This document shows, in pieces, positions 51,610 through 59,903 of a stretch of 64,000 nucleotides of DNA. Positions within the stretch are counted from its first letter, which is position 1. The number at the start of each line of letters is the position of its first letter. The translations under genes and the position numbers were made by a program. Origin of the DNA: Arthrobacter sp. Leaf234 (GTDB lineage Bacteria > Actinomycetota > Actinomycetes > Actinomycetales > Micrococcaceae); the NCBI RefSeq assembly GCF_001422665.1, contig NZ_LMLU01000001.1:478797-542796 (forward strand), written 5' to 3'. The notes under the pieces are model-generated. The model was not told the DNA's origin. It saw nothing but the letters and a program-made list of their open reading frames with translations, and made no database searches.

Positions 51610-52979
51610 CGATCAGCGCCTTCGACCTCTTCAAGATCGGGATCGGACCCTCCAGCTCCCACACGGGCGGACCGATGACCGCCGCCTACCTCTTCACCGA
51701 CCTGCTCCGCACCAGGGGGCTCCTCGCGGATGTGCACCGGGTGCAGGTGGACCTGTTCGGCTCGCTGGGCGTCACCGGCCACGGCCACGGAACCGTCAAG
51801 GCCGTGCTCCTCGGCCTCGAGGGTGACCAGCCGCACCTCGTCGACCCGACATCGGCCGACGCCCGCGTGGCCTACATCGGTGAGTGCAGGTCCCTGCATC
51901 TGGCCGGGGAGCGGCGCATCTCCTTCGATCCGGAGACCGACGTGCTACTGCACCGGCGGCAGCGGCTCGATTACCACACCAATGGCATGCGCTTCTCGGC
52001 ATACAACGCGGCCGGTGATCGTATGCAGACGAGGGAATACTTTTCGGTGGGCGGCGGCTTCGTGCTCGACGAGGACCAGATCGGCTCGGAGACCGCCGTG
52101 CTGAAGCCCGTTCCCGTCTCGCATCCGTTCGATACCGCGGACCAGCTCCTCGGCGTCTGCGGTGCCACCGGGTGGTCCTTCTCCGACGTCGTCCTCGCCA
52201 ACGAGCTCTTCTGGCGCTCGGAGGAGGACGTCCGCTCCGGGCTGCTGGAGATCTGGTCCGTCATGCAGGACACCATCCGTCGGGGGACCACCACGGGCGG
52301 CATCCTCCCCGGCGGTCTGAGCGTGCGGCGACGGGCTGAGCGGCAGCGCCAGCTGCTCGAGAAGGCGGACGATCCGAACGACCGCCTCGGGACGATGGAG
52401 TGGGTGACGCTGTTCGCCCTCGCCGTGAACGAGGAGAACGCCGCGGGCGGCCGTGTGGTCACCGCCCCGACCAACGGTGCGGCAGGCATCATCCCCGCCG
52501 TCCTCAAGTACTACGTGGACTTCGTGCCGGGAGCGGACGACGACGGCGTGGTCCGGTTCCTGCTCGCGGCCACGGCGATCGGCTCCCTGTTCAAGAAGAA
52601 CGCGTCCATCTCCGGCGCCGAGGTCGGGTGCCAGGGCGAGGTCGGCTCTGCCTGCGCCATGGCGGCGGGTGCCCTCGCCGAAGTGCTGGGCGGCACGCCC
52701 GAGCAGGTGGAGAACGCCGCGGAGATCGGGATCGAGCACAACCTCGGGCTCACCTGCGATCCGGTGGGCGGTCTCGTGCAGATCCCGTGCATCGAGCGGA
52801 ACGCCGTCGGGGCGATGAAGGCCATCACCGCTGCCCGCATGGCGGTGCGCGGCGACGGGCAGCACCACGTCTCGCTGGACGTCGCGATCAAGACCATGCG
52901 GGACACCGGCGCGGACATGATGGACAAGTACAAGGAGACCGCGCGCGGCGGCCTGGCCCTGAACGTCGTGGAATGCTGA
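51606..52979 (+). CDS. sdaA: L-serine ammonia-lyase, iron-sulfur type
   Basis: A 457-residue fused single-chain serine dehydratase that converts L-serine to pyruvate and ammonia with a [4Fe-4S] cluster. Features: the beta domain start [29 protein letters not shown], and the alpha-domain cluster cysteines in [18 protein letters not shown] and [10 protein letters not shown], with GAEVGCQGE. Starts at GTG overlapping the gcvT stop (GTGA), so it is translationally coupled. In this operon, glycine is first used for methylene-THF; serine made by GlyA can then be drained to pyruvate. Confidence 0.95.
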   Translation: MTISAFDLFKIGIGPSSSHTGGPMTAAYLFTDLLRTRGLLADVHRVQVDLFGSLGVTGHGHGTVKAVLLGLEGDQPHLVDPTSADARVAYIGECRSLHLAGERRISFDPETDVLLHRRQRLDYHTNGMRFSAYNAAGDRMQTREYFSVGGGFVLDEDQIGSETAVLKPVPVSHPFDTADQLLGVCGATGWSFSDVVLANELFWRSEEDVRSGLLEIWSVMQDTIRRGTTTGGILPGGLSVRRRAERQRQLLEKADDPNDRLGTMEWVTLFALAVNEENAAGGRVVTAPTNGAAGIIPAVLKYYVDFVPGADDDGVVRFLLAATAIGSLFKKNASISGAEVGCQGEVGSACAMAAGALAEVLGGTPEQVENAAEIGIEHNLGLTCDPVGGLVQIPCIERNAVGAMKAITAARMAVRGDGQHHVSLDVAIKTMRDTGADMMDKYKETARGGLALNVVEC

Positions 52980-52995
52980 GGACGGTCGGCACGCT

Positions 52996-53820
52996 GTGAC
53001 GGTCCTGCCCGACCTGCCCGTCCGCGTCGAGGTGATCCCCGGGGAGAACCTGGTGGAGAAGCTCCGCGCGTACCTTCCCGCTCCCGCGACCGTCACTGTC
53101 ACCTGCCTGCCCCAGCACGGTCCGCGGGCAGCAGTGGACCTGGCGGTCGGGCTCGCCGCTGCCGGGTACACGGCCGTCCCGCACCTGGCCGCGCGGTCGG
53201 TGGCGGATCGGACGGAGCTCGGCGATCACGTGGGCCGGTGCCTCGACGCCGGGATCACGGACGTGTTCGTCATCGGCGGCGACGCGCCGGTGGCCGCAGG
53301 CCCCTACGTCTGGAGCGGCGCCCTCATGGAGGAGGTCGCGGGGCTCTCGGGCGGTGCCCTGCGCATGGGGATCGCCGTCTACCCCGAAGGGCACCCGGCG
53401 ACGGCGGAGGACGCCCTCCTGACCACGCTGCGGTCCAAGCAGGATCTCGCTTCCTGGTGCGTCACGCAGCTCTGCTTCGACCCGGACACGGTGCGGACCT
53501 TCCCCGCCAAGCTCCGCGCGGAAGGCATCACGCTGCCCGTGTGGGCCGGCATCCCCGGTCCCGTGCGCATGAGCCGCCTGCTGCGCCTCGCGGGATCGAT
53601 CGGCGTCGGGCAGTCGCTGGGCTTCCTCAAACGCTCGGCCGGCGGCTCGAACTCCGGCTCGGTGCTGCGGCAGCTGGTCACCTCGGCCTCCTACGATCCG
53701 GCGCCGCTGGTGGAGGACCTCGACGGCGCCGGCTATGCGGGACTGCACCTCTACAGCTTCAACGACCTCGCGGAACTGGCCGACTCGGGTCTCGTGGGAC
53801 CCGTCGCACCGGGTTCCTGA
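52996..53820 (+). CDS. Methylenetetrahydrofolate reductase-like protein
   Basis: A 274-residue TIM-barrel protein related to MetF. Visible are a shortened N-terminus (RVEVIPGENLVEKLRAY), TVTCLPQHGP, the family loop VFVIGGDAP, MGIAVYPEGHP, KQDLASWCVTQLCFDP, PVWAGIPGPVRMSRLLRL and the end GLHLYSFNDL. It lacks the long N-terminal part of classical MetF and may reduce methylene-THF or a related folate. It is 16 nt after sdaA and in the same direction, so it belongs to the glycine/one-carbon operon. GTG start at 52996. Exact activity is inferred. Confidence 0.78.
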   Translation: MTVLPDLPVRVEVIPGENLVEKLRAYLPAPATVTVTCLPQHGPRAAVDLAVGLAAAGYTAVPHLAARSVADRTELGDHVGRCLDAGITDVFVIGGDAPVAAGPYVWSGALMEEVAGLSGGALRMGIAVYPEGHPATAEDALLTTLRSKQDLASWCVTQLCFDPDTVRTFPAKLRAEGITLPVWAGIPGPVRMSRLLRLAGSIGVGQSLGFLKRSAGGSNSGSVLRQLVTSASYDPAPLVEDLDGAGYAGLHLYSFNDLAELADSGLVGPVAPGS

Positions 53821-54013
53821 AGGCGACCACCCCGCCGAACAGCTCGATGCCGTCGGCACGGAGGCGACGCGCAAGAGGTGCCCCTCGGGTCCGCCCTCTG
53901 CCCGCTCCGGGTGGCGGGTCCGCCGTCGTGCGGGCTGGAGGGCGCGCGTTCGACACAGCGAGGAGACGAGGCATCAGGGACGGCGACCGTCCTGCCGGCG
54001 GATCCGGGCAGCG

Positions 54014-54877
54014 TCAGCCGGCGGCGGTCGCGCTCCCTGCAAACCCGGACGACAGGTCCTGGAGCCCTGTCACCCGCAGGAGGTCCAGCTTCGCCTCGTC
54101 CTCGCTGCCGGGCACCGCGGTGTAGACGACGATCCGCAGGTCCCCGCCCGGTACCGTCAGCACATCACAGTCCACGGTGATGGGTCCCACGGACGTGCGG
54201 GTCACGGTCTTGCGGCTGGCGCGGTGCTCGGCCACCCGGGCCTCCGCCCACCGCCGCTCGAACTCGGGCGACGTGGCCCGCAGCCGGGACACGAGGCGCT
54301 GCAGCCCCCGGTCCTGCGGATATCGGCCCATGGCGGCGCGCAGGTCGGCCGTGAGGTCGGCGGAGAACTCCTCCTCGTGCTGCTCGTCGAACTCGACGCC
54401 GTCGTGGCCCGTGGTGAAGTACCGCCACACCAGGTTGCGCTCCATCCCGACGAGCCGGGAGGGATCGCCGGCGAGCGCCGCCCAGAGCGGATTCCACAGG
54501 AGGATGTCGTGCGTCGCCGTGAACACCGCCATGGGCACGTCGCCCAGCCGGTCGATGATGCGGTGGACCCCGGGCGTGATGTGGTGCGGTACGACGGCGG
54601 GTGACGGTGGTGCCGCGCCGGCGGAACGGTACAGGTGGTCACGCTCGCCGGAGTCGAGGCGCAACGCGATGGCCAGCGCGTTCAGGAGCTGGGGGGACGG
54701 ATGGGTGGCGCGCCCCTGCTCCAGCCGCACCACGTAATCCACGCTCACGTTCGCCAGGGCGGCGAGCTCCTCCCGCCGCAGCCCCGGGCTGCGACGGCCG
54801 GACCCCCCGGGCAGTCCGACCTCGGCCGGGGTCAGCCGGTTGCGCCACGAGCGGAGGACACTGGCGAATTCACTCAT
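54014..54877 (-). CDS. XRE-type HTH regulator with MmyB-like C-terminal domain
   Basis: A 287-residue regulator. The N-terminal Cro/C1 helix-turn-helix is SPGLRREELAALANVSVDYVVRLEQGR. From ~110 a PAS-like MmyB-type ligand domain follows (NPLWAALAGDPSRLVGMERN, RYPQDRGLQRLVSRL, SPEFERRWAEARVAEH). This architecture is common in actinobacteria. In some studied cases the ligand domain binds fatty acids. It is divergent from the SDR gene, which it likely regulates. ATG at 54877 has GAGG 8 nt upstream. Confidence 0.88.
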   Translation of the reverse strand: MSEFASVLRSWRNRLTPAEVGLPGGSGRRSPGLRREELAALANVSVDYVVRLEQGRATHPSPQLLNALAIALRLDSGERDHLYRSAGAAPPSPAVVPHHITPGVHRIIDRLGDVPMAVFTATHDILLWNPLWAALAGDPSRLVGMERNLVWRYFTTGHDGVEFDEQHEEEFSADLTADLRAAMGRYPQDRGLQRLVSRLRATSPEFERRWAEARVAEHRASRKTVTRTSVGPITVDCDVLTVPGGDLRIVVYTAVPGSEDEAKLDLLRVTGLQDLSSGFAGSATAAG

Positions 54878-54979
54878 GCACCCATCCTCCCGTGCCACGG
54901 CGCGGAGAGGGTGGTACTGCCGGTCCTACCGTCGAGCGGTACCTTTGCCACCGGCCGGTGCCGGGAGAGCCTTGAGGAC

Positions 54980-55660
54980 ATGACAACCACACTGATCACC
55001 GGGGCCAACAGAAGCCTCGGACTCGAGACCGCCCGCCGCCTCGTCGAGGCCGGCCACACCGTCTACGCCGGGATGCGGGACACCGCGACCGGTGCGGCGG
55101 CCCGCGCCATCGGCGCCCATCCTGTCCAGCTCGACGTCGACGACCAGCAGAGCGTCGATGCCGCCATCGCGTCCCTGCCCCGCCTCGACGTGCTGGTGAA
55201 CAATGCCGGGGTGCTCGGGACCTCCTTCGGGGTCGACGACCTCTCCGCGGAAGCCCTTCGCGCGGTGCTGGACACCAACGTGGTGGGACTCGTCCGCGTG
55301 ACCCAGGCCGCCCTGCCGCTGCTCCGTGCGTCGGACGCCCCCGTCATCGTCAACGTGGCCTCGGGCGTGGGCTGGCCGCGCCTGCTCAGTACCGAGGGCA
55401 CCGATGAATCCGGCGTCCTCGCCATCCCCTACGCGGCGTCGAAGGCCGCGGTGATCGCCCTGACCGTGCAGTACGCGAAGAACCTGCCCGGCTTCCGCGT
55501 CAACGTGAGCGATCCCGGCTACACGGACACCGACTTCAACCACCACAGCGGCCACCAGACCGTGACGGAGGGTACGGACGCCACGGTGATGCTCGCAAGC
55601 CTCGAGGCCTCGGGCCCGACGGGGCAGTTCCACGACCGGCGCGGGCGCATCGACTACTGA
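54980..55660 (+). CDS. Short-chain dehydrogenase/reductase
   Basis: A 226-residue NAD(P)-dependent oxidoreductase of the SDR superfamily. The cofactor motif TGxxxxxG is TLITGANRSLGLETARRL (TGANRSLG, 7-14), then VQLDVDD, LVNNAGVLG, the catalytic Ser region IVNVASGVGWP and the active-site Tyr-Lys (PYAASKAAVIAL). PG near the end (SDPGYTDTDFN) is also conserved. Substrate unknown. It is divergent from the XRE/MmyB regulator with 102 nt between. The ATG has GAGG 3 nt upstream. Confidence 0.92.
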   Translation: MTTTLITGANRSLGLETARRLVEAGHTVYAGMRDTATGAAARAIGAHPVQLDVDDQQSVDAAIASLPRLDVLVNNAGVLGTSFGVDDLSAEALRAVLDTNVVGLVRVTQAALPLLRASDAPVIVNVASGVGWPRLLSTEGTDESGVLAIPYAASKAAVIALTVQYAKNLPGFRVNVSDPGYTDTDFNHHSGHQTVTEGTDATVMLASLEASGPTGQFHDRRGRIDY

Positions 55661-55733
55661 CCGCAGGCAACCGCCCTTCGCGGTGGGCGGCCAGTCCGGA
55701 CGGCCCGGGATGACCGCTCGCCGCGGGCGGCCC

Positions 55734-56201
55734 TCAGTCGGCGCGCGCCTCCCCGGCGACGTCGAGGATCCAGGTCACGCCGAAGGAATCCGTCACCATC
55801 CCGAAGCCGGGGCTCCAGGCCGACGCCGCGAGGTCCTCGACGATCGTCCCCCCGGCCGACAGCCCCTCCCAGTAGCGCCGGACCTCCTCCAGCGAGTCCC
55901 CTCGCACCGAGACGAAGAAGGGCTGCTCCGTGAGGGTCATGCCGTTCGAGCGGGTGGTCGAGCCGGCCGTCGTCGCCGAGGCCCCCGACGCCCCTGGGAC
56001 GTCATAGGCCATCAGGCGGAAGCCGCCGGGTGCCTGTACCTGCCCGAACACCACGCGTCCGGCATCGGGTGCATCGGCGGGCATCCCGAGGTCACCGTAG
56101 GTGGTGATGGTGCTCTCGCCACCGAAGACCGAGAGGTAGAACTCCAGGGCCTCGCGGGCCGTGCCATGGAGATTGAGGTGGGTGGTGACGGTGATGCTCA
56201 T
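55734..56201 (-). CDS. VOC family protein (PhnB-like)
   Basis: A 155-residue vicinal-oxygen-chelate protein. The pattern HLNLHGTAREALEFYLSVFGG, then GRVVFGQVQ, GFRLMAYDVPG, and the second half with FFVSVRGDSLEEVRRYWEGL, SPGFGMVTDSFGVTWILDV is the PhnB/glyoxalase-like fold. It is probably a small binding or isomerase protein. It forms a divergent pair with the WYL regulator at 56304, a common partnership. ATG at 56201, with AGGGAG 7 nt upstream. Confidence 0.87.
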   Translation of the reverse strand: MSITVTTHLNLHGTAREALEFYLSVFGGESTITTYGDLGMPADAPDAGRVVFGQVQAPGGFRLMAYDVPGASGASATTAGSTTRSNGMTLTEQPFFVSVRGDSLEEVRRYWEGLSAGGTIVEDLAASAWSPGFGMVTDSFGVTWILDVAGEARAD

Positions 56202-56259
56202 CGAGGAACTCCCTGTGTCGAGGATGCCGGGCCTTTCCCCGTGACACCACCGTCGCAGC

Positions 56260-56286
56260 AGTGCAGGACGGTTTCGGTCCTGCACT
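56260..56286. promoter_or_regulatory. Inverted repeat between VOC and WYL genes
   Basis: AGTGCAGGAC-7 nt-GTCCTGCACT: perfect 10-bp arms in the gap between the two divergent genes. It covers the -35 region expected for the WYL gene. It is probably the operator of the WYL regulator. Confidence 0.7.
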
Positions 56287-56291
56287 CGGCC

Positions 56292-56297
56292 TACCAT
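56292..56297 (+). promoter_or_regulatory. -10 element of WYL regulator (leaderless start)
   Basis: TACCAT lies exactly 6 nt before the ATG at 56304. Confidence 0.45.
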
Positions 56298-56303
56298 CGG
56301 AGC

Positions 56304-57281
56304 ATGGCCACGACCAGTTCCCGCCTCCTCACCCTCCTCTCCCTGCTCCAGACCCGGCGGGACTGGCCCGGAGCGCTCCTCGCCGAACGGACCGGCGTCA
56401 GCCACCGCACGGTGCGGCGGGACGTCGACCGGCTGAGGGAGCTCGGCTACAGCATCAGGGCGACCATGGGGCCGGACGGCGGGTACAGGCTCGACGCCGG
56501 CAGCACCCTTCCGCCCCTGCTGTTCGACGACGACCAGGCCCTGGCGCTCGCCGTGGCACTCCGGAGTGCGGTGTCATCGCAGCCGGGCGTCGGCGAGGCC
56601 GCACTGCGGGCCCTCGCCACCGTCCGGCAGGTCCTGCCTGCACGCCTGCGCCCGCGGCTCGACGCCCTCGAGTTCACCGCGCTGCCGCCCAGCGGCAGGG
56701 ACGTCCCCGATCCTCCGACTCCGCAGGTGCTCCTCGCACTCTCCGCCGCGGTCCGTGCGCAGCAGGTCCTCCGCTTCGACTATGCAGGTGCCGCCTCGGC
56801 GGCTCCGCAGGGGAGCGACGGCCCGCGCCGGGTCGAACCGCACCACCTCGTGACGCACGGCGGACGCTGGTATCTGGTCGCCTGGGACCTCGAGCGCGAG
56901 GACTGGCGCATCTTCAGGGCGGACCGGACCACACCGAAGCTGCCGACCGGGCCCCGATTCACACCGAGAGAGCTGCCGGACGGGGGAGTCGCCGGGTTCG
57001 TGTCCCGACGCTTCACGGGGGCGGCGGACGGTGGCGGCTGGCCGTGCGTCGGTACGGTGGTCCTCGGTCGGCCGGCCGGGGAGGTGCTGCCCTTCGCGGG
57101 AGACGGCGTCGTCGAGGACCTGGGGCCGGCATCCTGCCGCCTGCGCGCTGGTTCGTGGTCCTGGGTGGCGCTCGCAGCGTCCCTCAACCGCTTCGACACG
57201 GACGTGCGGGTGGTCGGGCCACCCGAGCTCGTCGCGGCCTTCCGGGTGCTCGCGGACCGGAACCGGGCGACGTCTGCCTGA
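56304..57281 (+). CDS. HTH-WYL domain transcriptional regulator
   Basis: A 325-residue protein with an N-terminal DeoR/HTH_11-like winged helix (RLLTLLSLLQTRRDWPGALL, TGVSHRTVRRDVDRLRELGY) and a WYL domain (HHLVTHGGRWYLVAWDLERE; a single R-W-Y-L version of the WYL motif) that usually binds small nucleic-acid-like ligands. A C-terminal WCX-like region follows (VGPPELVAAFRVLADR). It is divergent from the VOC gene with a 10-bp-arm inverted repeat between. Start ATG at 56304. Confidence 0.9.
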   Translation: MATTSSRLLTLLSLLQTRRDWPGALLAERTGVSHRTVRRDVDRLRELGYSIRATMGPDGGYRLDAGSTLPPLLFDDDQALALAVALRSAVSSQPGVGEAALRALATVRQVLPARLRPRLDALEFTALPPSGRDVPDPPTPQVLLALSAAVRAQQVLRFDYAGAASAAPQGSDGPRRVEPHHLVTHGGRWYLVAWDLEREDWRIFRADRTTPKLPTGPRFTPRELPDGGVAGFVSRRFTGAADGGGWPCVGTVVLGRPAGEVLPFAGDGVVEDLGPASCRLRAGSWSWVALAASLNRFDTDVRVVGPPELVAAFRVLADRNRATSA

Positions 57282-57366
57282 GCCGTCCGCCGTCCCGCCA
57301 CCGTCCACCATCGCTGGGCGGCCACCGTCCTGTCGGCGTCGTGTCCATCCGCTCGCTGGGCGGCCG

Positions 57367-57449
57367 CGTCCTGCCGGACCGGCCCTGCCGCTGTTCCGTC
57401 GGACCGTAGTGCGCGTCCTGTCCGGCCGGCCCTGTCGCTGTTCCCGTCG
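57367..57449. repeat. Imperfect duplication of 36 bp in an intergenic region
   Basis: Two similar 36-bp segments, 57367-57402 and 57414-57449, both run CGTCCTG..CGG..GGCCCTG.CGCTGTTCC.GTCG. A related CGCTGGGCGGCC element precedes them at 57312 and 57354. The gap between the WYL and ANTAR genes (57282-57474) holds nothing else that I can identify. Confidence 0.6.
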
Positions 57450-57474
57450 CTGGTCCCGTCGGGCTGGAGGGTGC

Positions 57475-58212
57475 CTAGTCCGAGAAGTGGGTCTCGGCGG
57501 GCGAGCTGGAGATACCGCTGACCATCCGCTCCGCGATGTCCCGCACCTTCACGTTCTGTGCGTTCGAGGCCCGCTTGAGCATGTCGTAGGCCTCGCTCTG
57601 CGTGCAGCGGTTCTGCCCCATGATGATGCCGATCGCGATGTCGATGGTGGTCCTCGACTCCATGGCGGCCTTCAGGTCCGACGACGTGTTGGCGTGCTTC
57701 GAGACCCGGAGCACCATCTGCAGCGCCTTGGCTGCCTGGGCCGCGAAACCCTCGGCGAGCTCCTGCGTCGTGCTGGTGAAGGTGCTGGGGGCCGCCGCGT
57801 AGAAGTTCAGCGCCGCTCCGCTGTCGGCACCGAGGACCAGGGGCACGCCCATCATGGAGTAGTACTCGCGGTTCGCCACCGCTTCGAAGTAGTCCGGCCA
57901 CCGGCCGTCGGTGCGGACGTCGTCGACCACCACGGTGCTGCCGGAGCTGATCGCGTGCAGGCAGGGACCATCTCCGAAGCCGTACTGGATCTCGTCGAGC
58001 ACCCTCGCCTCGTCGCTGCTGCACGCGACGGTGGTGGCGAGTCTCCGGTGCTGGTACGTGACCCCGCACTGCACTTCCACCGTTCCGCCGAGGATCCGCG
58101 AGGAGAGGCCTGCGAGGTCCTCGAGGAACTGGTCGACGCTCTCATTGCCGAGCATGAGGTCCTGCAATTCGGAGGCGGCTGCTGCCGCCGTCCCGTGCTG
58201 ATCGTCGTTCAC
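57475..58212 (-). CDS. GAF-ANTAR domain RNA-binding regulator
   Basis: A 245-residue protein. The N-terminal GAF domain (residues ~25-165; GVTYQHRRLATTVACSSDEA, YGFGDGPCLHAI, WPDYFEAVAN) is followed by the ANTAR domain (ESRTTIDIAIGIIMGQNRCTQSEAYDMLKRASN). ANTAR domains bind tandem stem-loops in RNA and act as antiterminators. Target genes are unknown. The start is GTG at 58212, with TAAACT 6 nt upstream and no ribosome-binding site, so probably leaderless. Confidence 0.9.
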   Translation of the reverse strand: MNDDQHGTAAAAASELQDLMLGNESVDQFLEDLAGLSSRILGGTVEVQCGVTYQHRRLATTVACSSDEARVLDEIQYGFGDGPCLHAISSGSTVVVDDVRTDGRWPDYFEAVANREYYSMMGVPLVLGADSGAALNFYAAAPSTFTSTTQELAEGFAAQAAKALQMVLRVSKHANTSSDLKAAMESRTTIDIAIGIIMGQNRCTQSEAYDMLKRASNAQNVKVRDIAERMVSGISSSPAETHFSD

Positions 58213-58218
58213 CGGGTC

Positions 58219-58224
58219 AGTTTA
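58219..58224 (-). promoter_or_regulatory. -10 element of GAF-ANTAR gene (leaderless start)
   Basis: TAAACT on the minus strand lies 6 nt before the GTG at 58212. TAGACA at 58241-58246 is a possible -35 at 16-bp spacing. Confidence 0.45.
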
Positions 58225-58334
58225 CGATAGATCGCTAGTCTGTCTAGCTATCTCGGAGGCCTCCGCGGGCCACGTCGACGAACCCGCGGCCCGCGGTCAC
58301 GTGGAAGCGGCCCTGCTCCCGCATGAGCGACGGC

Positions 58335-58364
58335 AGAACGGCCGCCCCGAGGGGCGGCCGTTCT
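58335..58364. terminator. Terminator of the MarR gene
   Basis: AGAACGGCCGCCCC (58335-58348) and GGGGCGGCCGTTCT (58351-58364) make a perfect 14-bp stem, effectively closed by a GA pair. On the minus strand it begins 34 nt after the MarR stop. There is no long U-run. Confidence 0.6.
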
Positions 58365-58397
58365 CCGTTCTCTTGAGAAATCTGCGGGACCCGCGGG

Positions 58398-58841
58398 TCA
58401 GACGACGGCTGCTGCCGGCTTCTGCCGCTGCGGGGCGAGTTCACCAATGATGCCACGAAGGAGGCTGCGGAGCTCGAAGGATTCCAGGCCCTCCCCGACC
58501 ATCAGGGTGCGTTCGATGTCCTCGGCCTTCGCCAGGGCATCGATGCCCTCAGGAGTGATGGTGATGCGCTGGCTGCGGCGATCGATGCTGTCGCGGATGC
58601 GGGAGATGAAGCCCTGCCGCTCGAGCTTCTCGATGGTCTTGCCGATCGTCTGGGCCTGCACGTGGACGGCGAGGGCGAGCTTGGCCCCCGTCATGGTGCC
58701 CTGGCGGGACAGGACGCCGAGGGTCGTGTAGCCCGCATGGGTGATCCCGATGTCGAGCAGCCTCTCGTTCCACGCGTGGTCGACGAGACGTGCTGCCGTG
58801 GTGAGCAGGCGGCTGGTTGACCACTCTTCCAGTTCAGACAT
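58398..58841 (-). CDS. MarR family transcriptional regulator
   Basis: A 147-residue dimeric winged-helix regulator. Core features are LLTTAARLVDHAWNERLL, HAGYTTLGVLSRQGTMTGAKLALAV, HVQAQTIGKTIEKLERQGFI (recognition helix) and the wing SRIRDSIDRRSQRITITPEG. The ligand is unknown. The ATG at 58841 has GGAGGAAC at good spacing. It is followed by a hairpin terminator and preceded by the alpha/beta hydrolase gene, whose possible terminator (58867-58905) lies in between. Confidence 0.92.
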   Translation of the reverse strand: MSELEEWSTSRLLTTAARLVDHAWNERLLDIGITHAGYTTLGVLSRQGTMTGAKLALAVHVQAQTIGKTIEKLERQGFISRIRDSIDRRSQRITITPEGIDALAKAEDIERTLMVGEGLESFELRSLLRGIIGELAPQRQKPAAAVV

Positions 58842-58866
58842 GCGATGTTCCTCCAGAAGCTTTGGA

Positions 58867-58905
58867 ACACCCGGCCGGTACTGCTGACCAGCGCCGGCCG
58901 GGTGT
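58867..58905 (-). terminator. Possible terminator of the alpha/beta hydrolase gene
   Basis: ACACCCGGCCGG (58867-58878) and CCGGCCGGGTGT (58894-58905): perfect 12-bp arms with a 15-nt loop, about 55 nt after the hydrolase stop. It could equally lie in the MarR 5' untranslated region. Confidence 0.5.
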
Positions 58906-58959
58906 CGTGTCGTTGCAGGCGGTCGGTGAAGCAGGACGGGACCAACTGCAATACGTCTA

Positions 58960-59793
58960 CTATGCGCTTCGATCTTCAAGTTTTCCCCTCGTGCCGCCCG
59001 AAGCTTCCGGCAAGATCGGCTCGGCCACTGGCAGTCGACGGCGCGCGAACGCCACGATCTCCGCGGCCACCCGGTCCGCCGCGGAGTGCTGGACCACATG
59101 CGGCTCCCCGGCGATCTCGACGCAGAAGCCGTCCTGCGCACGGTCCGCGAGTTCGTGGCACCACCGCCGTCGGGCTACCGGGTCGCGGCTCCCCCTCAGG
59201 ACCAGCACGGGGCATTCCAGCCGCTCCACGGCGCGCTCCAGCGGGTATTCGAGCATCGGTCCGAGCTGGCGCACGTACCAGCGCAGGCCCGTCCTCAGGT
59301 AGTCGGCGAAGACCATCAGGTTGGCGCCCGCGCTCTCCCGAAGGGTGTCACGGCCGAGTGACGCCGCCTGCTGCAGGACGGTACGTCGGCGCCGGTCGAC
59401 GACCGGCCCCATGAGGACGACGCCCCGCACGGACGTGGGTGCACGCAGGCCGGCGGCTGTGACGAACTGCACGCCCATCGAGTGCCCCACCAGGATGCAG
59501 GGCGGGATGCCGAGCAGGTCCAGCGCCTCGACGATCAGGGCCGCATGGTCCTCGATGCCGAGCCGGGTACGGGGTCGCGGGTCCCGGCCGTAGCCGGGCA
59601 GGTCGACCGCGTGCACGTCGGCGTCCGAAGCGAGTTCCGCGCGCAGGCGGTCCAGGTAGCGGTGTGTCATGCCGAGCCCGTGCACCAGGACATAGGGGGA
59701 TCGGGACCGGGCCGGACCGGCGGGGCCCGGCGTCGTCCGCACGGTGATCGTGTATCCGCGGATCTGCACCGTACGGAGAAGGGTCGAGGGCAT
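58960..59793 (-). CDS. Alpha/beta-fold hydrolase
   Basis: A 277-residue hydrolase. The oxyanion/strand part is YVLVHGLGMTHRYL, the nucleophile elbow is ILVGHSMGVQFV (Ser), a later acid lies in CPVLVLRGSRDPVA and the His is in GEPHVVQHS. These belong to the DPP-like esterase/haloperoxidase group; substrate unknown. The 30 residues after the catalytic His are charged. The start ATG at 59793 follows a TAGAAT hexamer by 6 nt without a ribosome-binding site, so leaderless is likely. It is divergent from the second response regulator. Confidence 0.88.
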   Translation of the reverse strand: MPSTLLRTVQIRGYTITVRTTPGPAGPARSRSPYVLVHGLGMTHRYLDRLRAELASDADVHAVDLPGYGRDPRPRTRLGIEDHAALIVEALDLLGIPPCILVGHSMGVQFVTAAGLRAPTSVRGVVLMGPVVDRRRRTVLQQAASLGRDTLRESAGANLMVFADYLRTGLRWYVRQLGPMLEYPLERAVERLECPVLVLRGSRDPVARRRWCHELADRAQDGFCVEIAGEPHVVQHSAADRVAAEIVAFARRRLPVAEPILPEASGGTRGKLEDRSA

Positions 59794-59799
59794 CCGAAG

Positions 59800-59805
59800 A
59801 TTCTA
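59800..59805 (-). promoter_or_regulatory. -10 element of the alpha/beta hydrolase gene (leaderless start)
   Basis: TAGAAT on the minus strand lies 6 nt before the ATG at 59793. Confidence 0.45.
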
Positions 59806-59903
59806 TGGCGGCACGGCCGCCGTCACTGCACCGCGCCTGGCAAATAGCCGGCCGGATCGCCGGTCCCGTCCTCCGCGGAGCCGATCTGTGGAATTCTTGG
59901 ATC

